Shown here one piece after another: positions 9,801 to 13,613 of a DNA stretch of 13,613 nt. Made by a program: the position numbers and the translations under genes. This DNA comes from JAVVUQ01 sp036653075 (GTDB taxonomy: Bacteria > Bacillota > Clostridia > Christensenellales > CAG-314). Where the stretch lies: positions 1 to 13,613 of the forward strand of contig JAVVUQ010000039.1 of the NCBI GenBank assembly GCA_036653075.1, written 5' to 3'. Under the pieces are notes generated by a model. That model was not told the origin of the DNA. It was given only the letters and a program-made list of their open reading frames with translations, and ran no database searches. The stretch's first letter is position 1. Each line of letters starts with the position of its first letter.

Positions 9801-10028
9801 ATATTTGCTTCAACTATAAAATGTATTGGCGACAAGGCAGCTTATGGATGTAAAAATCTTACAAAATTAGTATTTAAGAGCGAATATGCTCCACTATTAC
9901 AAGGATTCTATAATCAAGGCGAGAGCTTGTATCAAAACTTTGGAACAGAAAAACTTGTAGTTGAACACACAGGAAACGATTCATATAAAACTCCAGTTTG
10001 GATGAATATATGCTTATTGTTAAAATAA
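3888..10028 (+). CDS. Lipid-anchored subtilisin-like (S8) serine protease with PA domain and BspA-type LRRs
   Basis: This 2046-residue protein has a signal peptide ending in lipobox GSAC (Cys26). Residues ~75-175 look like an I9-type propeptide. The catalytic domain has Asp214 (AVIDSG), His294 (HGTHVAG), oxyanion Asn392 (AAGND) and Ser618 (SGTSMASP), all intact. A PA domain (~470-560) sits between Asn and Ser, as in C5a peptidase, lactocepin and cucumisin. An Fn3-like region (~692-835, ending IPWISFYGDW) and a second beta domain (~1000-1100) match the C5a-peptidase architecture. From Trp1157 to the end are leucine-rich repeats of BspA (LRR_5) type, with IPDGVTKIGERVFADN-like units and a typical C-terminal cap. 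The AGGAGG at 3877-3882 overlaps the stop of the upstream gene, so translation is probably coupled. It should act outside the cell, tethered to the membrane. Its substrate is unknown; the LRRs may bind host or bacterial surfaces. Confidence 0.93.
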   Translation: MKKSKNLIIVLAIMMLAIFVIVGSACTKNKDNSKVINDKNLNFSVIDELIKKDVNKNELKNQEVGNLGYKADDKVWVAVEIEGENLAELFLSSHRYGSVSELAMSIEGSEKLNSMRDSQMAVVQAAQEAGIKMTVKHSYTTVVNGFSAQIKFGDLNKLRSIANVKSVVVAQKYEMSNATTTYTNEKMSSYFGKNGMLSNTTGYNGEGMFVAVIDSGMDYMHSAFQTAPQTPAVSQEYIEKVMGALYVNNNFGMSFSVEELYKSIKVPFGFDYADGDTDCIAGISTYFRDFGMEHGTHVAGIVAGDDAVIKGAAAKAQIAGMKVSSDKDGSILNTDMVAAVNDAVILGVDAINISIGRACGPIAENEPSMKFFNDVYKLVDKVGIAICIAAGNDSSSAAIVGLNNTENPDSGVIGAPGSYLSTLAAASIDANPTQYISFNGKEMVITSAVSMTSQPYNFYDILGTENVKNIGFVVVPGFGTIDDLKAVDVVGKIAIVNRGNISFTEKAANAAAAGAIGCIIYNNEAANIRAQLESYVIPTAVLSMADGKVLEAAKSGELTIDKDKEFYSMSSFSSWGALSNLDMGIDLTAPGGEIYSCVPQWYSMIKDTDDYINLSGTSMASPNMASAALVMKQYLKTEFPGKTDSEIQAMTYQIMMSTAKIVPDGNGNPASVRKQGAGLISIDDAVMTDAYLTVTGTDRTKLNLGSDVQKSGVYTLNFNLVNISENEVKYDISALTFTESAENGKVLEQAYMLDPSYVVTAKNAKMNGNTITVEANSTAKIKVVITLTEANKNYLNETFKNGMFVEGFAILTAYNSGVDLSIPWISFYGDWDHLPMFEPTNIDEVNGAKVQMDANSLNYSFEVGDGLRLTTAFGQYNAWYSTSYGKELPKAGFDKIAIGNASRIAGLDLCMYRNAEKVEFNFVDEYGKAYYVDDTAYDLYKAFSYQGQQRLKIELQFNGVTGLSAEDFLWANNQTVNFEVNAYFDMNKGIYETLTYPIYIDYEKPTLKSAKLNDVEGKKILSFDAFDNHMIMNFAAYTQGVDGLVKLSEYAEPVVSFNRNEVNHFDYDITENYKDIVGGKLVLLLRDYAMNEVKYEIDLNAETEGKPIVEVNDESKFFTNDEIKYLEKNGVNFATSAMHQTSYIGGKANVNANDAEWVIENGVVIAYNGVGGDIVIPDGVTKIGERVFADNKTIKTVKFNEGLKEIGWDSFTMCSFLTSLQLPSTLETIGREAFSGCRRLTVFDFNSTPNLKRIGNSAFVAAGLKEIEIPKIDGLVVESKAFYGMLELEKLIIRADIVSEDSFTLMPKLTQMDIYGKLELTGDAEFTLMTNIEVINFYGNQGNLGFEATEVDPWGGISYRQSFGFNNMPKLKKVNFFGDVESIKGQSFSACKELTEVVFHGNLGTIGYESFAGSSKLTQFSVSADNPYFFIDETTKIMYNTDKTVMYMPSSWNFDGIVEVPETVTTLRENQFAHSANMAMPTDGIWEVSDNHFQFFVEVSIRDLREEKMIKGVKLHKGITVIPKFAFFDCVSIADIDYNGAQIVEFGNNSLTASGINRLVLPQSTKKLGYGVWAGCTKLTEVIFNDGLETIIGASFEGCTALTEVVVPEIVSELTWQMFCDCTSLVKVTFENKNISEIPNSAFRSTRSLIEIIGLDNITMINYSAFYESGIKEYIVPATVEIIMPGAFEICDNLTKLVLQEGSLTSVVEDAFPYCVLLKEIYIPSTLVDIDFAVAFEGCSALEDFTVSENNTKFASFGGALYNKSMTDMIMYPAGKTDASYTTPDTLTSLGLYVLMNTKLLKEIVLPEVITIDDFAFVDSGVEKVIAPKLSYIGAFAFMDCVNLNQIDLTNIEHIEPYAFKNTALTNVVLGNKLSYVGMEAFSNCKALTNITIKENACDFDFSMTFYGALSYTVVLENNNKNFVMFENGLYSIDKTILYKYFGTEKEIIIPEGTMKVSADAFRGNNSVETIIFASTIKCIGDKAAYGCKNLTKLVFKSEYAPLLQGFYNQGESLYQNFGTEKLVVEHTGNDSYKTPVWMNICLLLK

Positions 10029-10091
10029 TCAAATCGACTTATATCGCTTAAGCATCAGGTATTACGATAATAATAAAAAGCGAAATTAAGA

Positions 10092-10134
10092 AACTGACGG
10101 GGATAAAAAATATCTCCGTCAGTTACGATTTTAT
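10092..10134 (+). terminator. Rho-independent terminator of the lipoprotein-protease operon
   Basis: Bases 10092-10105 pair with 10111-10124 over 14 bp with a single G-U pair, around a five-A loop. The core is AACTGACGG against CCGTCAGTT. A modest T-rich stretch (GATTTTATT) follows. The stem begins 63 bp after the protease stop codon, and no gene lies between. Confidence 0.82.
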
Positions 10135-10422
10135 TAGCAAATAATACAAATATAAATAATATAAAAATAGCAAATAACATAGATAATTAAAAATAAAGTA
10201 AATAGTAAATTAATAGATAATTAAAAATTAATTATATGACAAAAAAACAAAGAATATAAAAATATAGAAAAAAAATATTTTAATTATAAAAAATAACTTG
10301 TTATTATATGCAACTTGTGGTAAAATACTATGTATAATAATGTAAATTATAACAAATTATCTAAGTTTATTTTATAGTAATAATATTAATACAAAAATAC
10401 ATTAAATAAGGAAAAATTATAA
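10135..10422 (+). promoter_or_regulatory. AT-rich intergenic region with candidate promoter for the MarR-type gene
   Basis: About 290 bp without a gene. A 16-bp direct repeat, ATAGATAATTAAAAAT, occurs at 10179-10194 and 10213-10228. A plausible sigma-A promoter is TTGTTA (10298-10303), 17 bp, TAAAAT (10321-10326). AACTTGT appears on both sides of the interval (from about 10295 and 10312) and could be part of an operator, but this is speculative. The ribosome binding site is AAGGA at 10408-10412. Confidence 0.35.
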
Positions 10423-11004
10423 ATGCTAAGTGATATTTTTAATGATGGTGAATTTGTACGAGAAATGGGCGATATATTGGATATATTGCTTATGCTTATA
10501 CGTTCGCAAGTAAATGGACCTATTCAAGACAAAGCAAGACAAAAGAAACTTAAGTATATGGATATGAAAGAATCTCAACGTTCAGTAATTGCGGCGTTGT
10601 CAATAAATTATGAAAATATTTATAAAAATCATCAAAATATAGATGAAGTATCACGTGGCGCAGAACAAAATTCAAAAGATAATATTGAAATTGGACTTAA
10701 TATGAACACCCTTTCTTCAAAAACAAATCTGTCTTATAATAATTTATACAAAATTGTAGATGAATTGATGAATTTAGATTACGTGGAAAGACATAATAGC
10801 TTAATAGATAGACGCCAAGTCTTGGTTAATTTAACTGAAAATGGACGAAAAATGTTGGACGAATTTGATAAATTTAGCTACCTTATGGCAGAAAAACTTT
10901 TCTTAAAATCTTTAACTCAAGACGAAAAAGTGGAAATGCGCTCTTTGTCAGTAAATTTAATTAAAATTATGCAGAAAATTAACCCTAATGTAATAGATTA
11001 TTAA
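10423..11004 (+). CDS. MarR-family winged helix-turn-helix regulator
   Basis: The 193-residue protein has a MarR-like fold. Helices at 10-30 and 46-60 (ending SQRSVIAALS) precede the DNA-binding part at ~95-145. There, MNTLSSKTNLSYNNLYKIV is the helix-turn-helix, DELMNLDYVER follows, and the wing carries the family's Asp-Arg-Arg (IDRRQVLVNLTENG). C-terminal helices (~148-187) would close the dimer. Roughly 30 mostly polar residues (62-93) are inserted between the SQRSVIAAL helix and the HTH, where typical MarR proteins have a few residues, so it is longer than the usual ~145. AAGGA lies 10 bases before the ATG. It stands alone after a terminator, so its target is unclear; autoregulation is common in the family. 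The family call is good, the effector unknown. Confidence 0.82.
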   Translation: MLSDIFNDGEFVREMGDILDILLMLIRSQVNGPIQDKARQKKLKYMDMKESQRSVIAALSINYENIYKNHQNIDEVSRGAEQNSKDNIEIGLNMNTLSSKTNLSYNNLYKIVDELMNLDYVERHNSLIDRRQVLVNLTENGRKMLDEFDKFSYLMAEKLFLKSLTQDEKVEMRSLSVNLIKIMQKINPNVIDY

Positions 11005-11018
11005 TATAAATTTTTCCT

Positions 11019-11113
11019 AAATAATAAGCGTTATAAATATAAATTAATTTAAAATAATAAGCGTTATAAATATAAATTAATTAAAAAAAATTAGCGTTAA
11101 TAATTAGCGTTAT
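11019..11113. repeat. 33-bp tandem repeat with recurring AGCGTTA
   Basis: A 30-base stretch at 11020-11049 recurs exactly at 11053-11082, giving a 33-bp period. The AGCGTTA core starts at 11027, 11060, 11093 and 11106, so the third copy keeps the 33-bp spacing while the fourth is 13 bp away. The block lies between the MarR-type gene and the YgjP-type gene. Confidence 0.85.
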
Positions 11114-11172
11114 AAATACTGAAAATTTAATATTTACTATTGATTTATTTTACTGCATTAAAAAGGCGCATT

Positions 11173-12054
11173 ATGAAATTAGAATATGAACTTATACGAA
11201 AAAATATAAAAAATGTTTACATAAAAATTATGCCAAATGAAAAAATAAGAATTACAGCTCCAATTAATATGTCTATTGATTCAATTGAAAACATTATAGA
11301 AAAAAAATCAAAATGGATTTATAACACATTAGAAAAATTAAAACATAAAGACAAAAAAATAATTCATAAATATATCGACGGAGAATTGTTTTATTATCTT
11401 GGAAATAAATATTATTTAAAAATAATAGAGAATCAAATTGGGAATAAAATAGAGAATAAAATTACGAATGAAATAGAGAATCAAATTGGGAATAAAATAG
11501 AGAATAAAATTGAAAATGAAATAGAGAATAAAATTGAAAATGAAATAGAGAATGAAATAGAGAATAAATTTAAAAACACAGAAAAATTTGCAGCAAAAAA
11601 CTTACAAAAAAATAAAATTAATATAAAATCAAACGTTTCTATAATTGAAAATAATATTGTTGTTTTTCTTGGCGAAGGTTTTAGTTACAACACAGAATTT
11701 GTAAAGAAGTCACTGTTGCAATTTTATAAAACTCAGTCTACTACAATTTTTAATATATTACTTAAGCAGAATACTGAAAAGTTTAAATATTTTTTTAATG
11801 GCGAGTATACTTTAAAGATAAGGGATATGAAATCAAGATGGGGTAGCTGTTTTTCTACTAAAAATACTATAACTTTGAATAGAAAATTGATTTATGTACC
11901 GCAAAAGTATATTGAATATGTGATAATACACGAGTTAACTCATTTTATATATATTTATCACGACAAAAATTTTTATAAACTATTATCTCAACTGTTACCT
12001 AACTGGAAAATACTAAAAAAAGAATTAAACGCTTTTTCAAATATTTTTATTTAA
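11173..12054 (+). CDS. YgjP-type (DUF45) zinc metallopeptidase with a tetrapeptide-repeat insertion
   Basis: The chosen start is the ATG at 11173, giving 293 residues: AAGG lies six bases upstream and the family's N-terminal strand begins at once (MKLEYELIRKN). An earlier in-frame TTG at 11140 has no ribosome binding site. The conserved core is present: DGELFYYLGNKYYLKI, then MKSRWGSC, an NRKLIYVP stretch, and the zinc motif HELTH (His253, Glu254, His257) with a third ligand, His263 of HDKNFY. Family members are soluble minigluzincin-like peptidases of poorly known role. Residues 85-132 are twelve four-residue repeats (Ile-Glu-Asn-Lys/Glu/Gln variants) that replace a short loop in ordinary members, which are about 230 residues. 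Helical, charged sequence in the insert could form a solvent-exposed rod. Catalysis should be intact because the insert is far from the active site in sequence. It is separate from the MarR-type gene by ~170 bp. Confidence 0.87.
   Translation: MKLEYELIRKNIKNVYIKIMPNEKIRITAPINMSIDSIENIIEKKSKWIYNTLEKLKHKDKKIIHKYIDGELFYYLGNKYYLKIIENQIGNKIENKITNEIENQIGNKIENKIENEIENKIENEIENEIENKFKNTEKFAAKNLQKNKINIKSNVSIIENNIVVFLGEGFSYNTEFVKKSLLQFYKTQSTTIFNILLKQNTEKFKYFFNGEYTLKIRDMKSRWGSCFSTKNTITLNRKLIYVPQKYIEYVIIHELTHFIYIYHDKNFYKLLSQLLPNWKILKKELNAFSNIFI
11425..11568 (+). repeat. In-frame 12-bp minisatellite (12 units) within the YgjP-type gene
   Basis: Twelve 12-bp units of the form ATAGAGAATAAA or ATTGAAAATGAA run without interruption and in frame. 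Units 1-4 and 5-8 are nearly identical 48-bp blocks, and units 7-8 and 9-10 repeat as 24 bp, which shows layered tandem duplication. Each unit encodes Ile-(Glu/Gly/Thr)-Asn-(Lys/Glu/Gln). Copy number is likely unstable; changes by whole units keep the frame. Confidence 0.93.
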
Positions 12055-12060
12055 ATTTTT

Positions 12061-12211
12061 ATTATATAATTAGATATATAAATGTTATTAATACATAATT
12101 GTATTATAAATAGGATATATTACAGCGTGCATTAGCATAGCAAAAATGAAAATAATTATATATTAATTAGATTTATAAATGTTTTGATGGATAATAGTTG
12201 ACAAAAAAAAC
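12061..12211. repeat. 55-bp sequence before the gap, repeated exactly after it, plus a decayed relative
   Basis: Bases 12157-12211 are identical to 12312-12366 on the other side of the N gap. A degenerate relative of the first ~30 bases (TTAGATATATAAATG) lies at 12061-12088. The exact flanking copies may be one sequence shown twice by scaffolding, or real tandem units; the decayed copy makes some true repetition plausible. The rest of 12055-12211 holds no gene and no clear terminator for the YgjP-type gene. Confidence 0.85.
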
Positions 12212-12311
12212 NNNNNNNNNNNNNNNNNNNNNNNNNNNNNNNNNNNNNNNNNNNNNNNNNNNNNNNNNNNNNNNNNNNNNNNNNNNNNNNNNNNNNNNNN
12301 NNNNNNNNNNN
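12212..12311. other. Assembly gap (100 N) flanked by identical 55-bp sequence
   Basis: Exactly 100 N characters of unknown true length. The 55 bases immediately before and after are the same, which suggests an unresolved overlap or a collapsed repeat. Confidence 0.97.
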
Positions 12312-12352
12312 TATATATTAATTAGATTTATAAATGTTTTGATGGATAATAG

Positions 12353-12381
12353 TTGACAAAAAAAACAATTTCAATTATAAT
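12353..12381 (+). promoter_or_regulatory. Consensus sigma-A promoter of the thiamine transporter unit
   Basis: TTGACA (12353-12358) and TATAAT (12376-12381) are both perfect, with an optimal 17-bp spacer. Transcription should begin near 12388. The transcript would open with a 7-bp hairpin, CAAGATT (12389-12395) against AATCTTG (12400-12406) around an ATTT loop, ahead of the riboswitch. The -35 lies in the 55-bp repeat, so a second -35 is present at 12198-12203 before the gap. Confidence 0.9.
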
Positions 12382-12420
12382 ATAAGCACAAGATTATTTA
12401 ATCTTGAATTTAATAATACC

Positions 12421-12564
12421 GCTGTGGGGTGCTTTGTAAATCAAGGCTGAGATTATACCCTTTGAACCTAAGACTATCAAAATATAATATTAATTGCAAA
12501 GAAATTTGTATTTATGATTATTTATTTTGTTTAGTATGCGCAAGGTAATACTTGTCGGGGAAGC
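12421..12564 (+). promoter_or_regulatory. TPP (THI element) riboswitch aptamer with an extra stem-loop between P4 and P5
   Basis: The conserved THI-box blocks appear in order. P2 is GGGT (12427-12430) against ACCC (12457-12460). P3 is GCTTTG (12431-12436) against CAAGGC (12442-12447). CTGAGA is at 12447-12452 and TTGAACCT at 12462-12469. P5 is CAAG, loop GTAATA, CTTG (12541-12554), and the 3' block CGGGGAAGC (12556-12564) stands in for the usual CGTAGGGAA. P1 is short (GCT with AGC). Normally about three bases join GAACCT to P5; here there are 71 (12470-12540), most of which fold into one long hairpin (12473-12535) with a GAAA loop. A terminator and a thiamine transporter gene follow, which strongly supports the identity. 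TPP binding should lower transporter expression. Confidence 0.88.
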
Positions 12565-12577
12565 AAAGAAGAACATT

Positions 12578-12608
12578 ACTCCCTACAATATATGTGGGGA
12601 GTTTTTTT
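12578..12608 (+). terminator. Riboswitch-controlled intrinsic terminator
   Basis: ACTCCCTACA (12578-12587) pairs fully, with one U-G, to TGTGGGGAGT (12593-12602) around an ATATA loop, followed by a run of seven T (12602-12608). It lies 14 bp after the aptamer and is the expression platform. The CCC of its 5' arm could alternatively pair with the GGGG of the P4 3' strand (12557-12560) when TPP is absent, giving an antiterminated state; that switch is inference. Confidence 0.88.
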
Positions 12609-12868
12609 GTCTATTATTGGGGCAAAGAGTTATGAATATGTTAAAATTAAGTATAAAAGGATAGCATTTTGAGTATAAAATATTCTAATAATAGGATATT
12701 TTGGATTAGATAGTAAATAATAATTTAATTTTATTTATTAAGCAATATTGAAACAGTAATAAAAAATGCGAGAATAATATTAATTATAAGATATTTGTAA
12801 AAAACAATATAAATAATCGATGGCGCTGCCATTAATTATATAAACCTAATACAGCGGAAGGAGTGGTA
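12609..12868 (+). other. Untranslated leader between riboswitch terminator and thiT
   Basis: About 260 bp with no convincing gene. One AT-rich hairpin pairs AAAATAT (12677-12683) with ATATTTT (12696-12702), extended by a wobble pair and a C-G pair; no T-tract follows. No good second promoter was seen. This is long for a leader after a riboswitch terminator. Confidence 0.5.
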
Positions 12869-13613
12869 ATGACAACAATTCTATTTAAGCCTTTAAGCAC
12901 ATTAGAGCCTGATAAACAGGCAGCGGCGATATTTATTTATATTGCCTTTGCGCTTATAGTGGCGATAGCGGCAGTTTTGATAACTTTAGCTGTAAAAAAG
13001 TCTGACAAGCTTAAAAAAGCAGCAAAAATATGCGGAATTATATCCTTAGGATATGCGATAATCGTTTGCGCTGTTATGATGTATATGACTATTAAAACCG
13101 ATGGTTTTGAAGGGGAAATTGCTTTTCCTATACTTGCTGTAATTGCCGCTATTATTGCCGCTGCAATTGCTATAGTTGTGGCGCACAATCGTTTTCCAAC
13201 AAAACAAAAAATAGTATCAATTATCGGAGTAAGCGTAGTGGCAGTTGCGACTTTAGTTGCAGCGATATTATTATATAATTATTATATAAAAAATATTGTA
13301 GATGGCGGTTATTACGATATAAAGCAAGTAGAATTAATTATTGCGGCGTTAGTAATGATTTCTATTCCTATAGTAATAATGTTTGTTTTTGATAAACAAA
13401 AAATGAACGAAAGTACACGCTCGATAGTATTTGGCGCAGTTTGCGTAGCTATGAGTATGGCGTTATCTTATCTTAAATTTGTTAAAATGCCACAAGGTGG
13501 TAGTATAACTTTTGCGTCGTTAGTGCCGTTGATGATATATTCGATGATGTTCGGAGTTAAAAAAGGAGTACTTACTTGTTTTGCTTATGGCATATTACAA
13601 GCCTTTCAAGACC
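12869..13613 (+). CDS. thiT: ECF thiamine transporter substrate-binding subunit ThiT with N-terminal membrane extension (3' end cut by window)
   Basis: The frame is open from the ATG at 12869 to the window end (248 residues, incomplete). AAGGAG (12858-12863) supports the start. Residues ~182-248 match the beginning of ThiT/YuaJ: STRSIVFGAVCVAMSMALS, then the diagnostic KMPQGGS (206-212), SLVPLMIYSMMFG and a GILQAFQD that normally leads into the DP motif. ThiT captures thiamine at the outer membrane face and hands it to the EcfT/EcfA energising module, encoded elsewhere in other genomes. Standalone ThiT is about 190 residues. Here ~180 residues with about five hydrophobic helices (18-42, 51-73, 86-105, 115-136, 154-174) come first. 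I do not recognise that extension as a named domain. The TPP riboswitch upstream confirms the pathway. Thiamine-contacting residues nearer the C-terminus lie outside the window. Confidence 0.9.
   Translation, partial: MTTILFKPLSTLEPDKQAAAIFIYIAFALIVAIAAVLITLAVKKSDKLKKAAKICGIISLGYAIIVCAVMMYMTIKTDGFEGEIAFPILAVIAAIIAAAIAIVVAHNRFPTKQKIVSIIGVSVVAVATLVAAILLYNYYIKNIVDGGYYDIKQVELIIAALVMISIPIVIMFVFDKQKMNESTRSIVFGAVCVAMSMALSYLKFVKMPQGGSITFASLVPLMIYSMMFGVKKGVLTCFAYGILQAFQD

Noticed and set aside
1857..10028. Cell-wall sorting (LPXTG) anchoring of the surface proteins
   Set aside because: Neither C-terminus has an LPXTG motif, hydrophobic segment or basic tail; both proteins have N-terminal lipoboxes instead.
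10135..10422. Possible mobile-element remnant in the AT-rich spacer
   Set aside because: There are no terminal inverted repeats, transposase fragment or target duplication, only low-complexity sequence and a 16-bp direct repeat.
11140..11172. Upstream TTG start for the YgjP-type gene adding 11 residues
   Set aside because: No Shine-Dalgarno sequence precedes it, whereas the ATG at 11173 has AAGG at good spacing and matches the family N-terminus.
12632..12664. Ten-codon reading frame (MNMLKLSIKG) just after the riboswitch terminator
   Set aside because: Only a weak AAAGAG lies just upstream, and the peptide has no amino-acid bias suggesting attenuation; chance is a sufficient explanation in AT-rich DNA.
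12937..13188. Antisense reading frame rich in Ala and Ile
   Set aside because: It is a shadow of the thiT coding strand, whose frame is supported by the ribosome binding site, the riboswitch and ThiT motifs.

Overview
The window is AT-rich DNA that looks like a draft or metagenome assembly of an uncultured low-GC Firmicute, most likely a Clostridia-type gut or rumen bacterium. The support is strong AGGAGG-type ribosome binding sites, consensus sigma-A promoters, two lipoproteins with Gram-positive-style signal peptides, BspA-type leucine-rich repeats, and a TPP riboswitch in front of an ECF thiamine transporter. Two runs of exactly 100 N (1172-1271 and 12212-12311) are scaffold gaps, and both sit in repeats. 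The taxonomic placement is inference.

Layout. (1) 39-873, minus strand: a DUF1294 membrane protein and a GtrA-family membrane protein. Upstream of gtrA are a perfect palindrome and a minisatellite array (53-bp units changing to 32-bp units) that runs into the first gap. (2) 1297-1856: a gene-free AT-rich leader. (3) 1857-10028, plus strand: a two-gene operon with 9 bp between the genes. The first gene is a 673-aa lipoprotein (Ig-like domain, InlB-type repeat, three ~145-residue helical repeats). The second is a 2046-aa lipid-anchored subtilisin with an intact D/H/N/S active site, a PA insert, C5a-peptidase-like beta domains and ~890 residues of BspA-type LRRs. A strong hairpin terminator ends the unit. 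(4) 10423-11004: a MarR-type regulator with an enlarged loop. (5) 11173-12054: a YgjP-type zinc metallopeptidase interrupted by a coding 12-bp minisatellite, preceded by a 33-bp tandem repeat. (6) 12353-13613: a consensus promoter, a TPP riboswitch with its own terminator, and the 5' part of thiT, which carries an unusual N-terminal five-helix extension and is cut by the window end.

How the parts work together. The two lipoproteins are probably made together and displayed on the outer face of the membrane, with adhesive or recognition modules beside a protease; the substrate cannot be read from the sequence. The thiamine block is a self-contained feedback unit: TPP should favour the terminator at 12578-12608 and shut off ThiT. 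The most unusual item is a ~62-nt self-complementary hairpin placed between P4 and P5 of the TPP aptamer, in the helix pair that normally holds the ligand's pyrophosphate. Next are the repeat-expanded YgjP protease and the enlarged ThiT.
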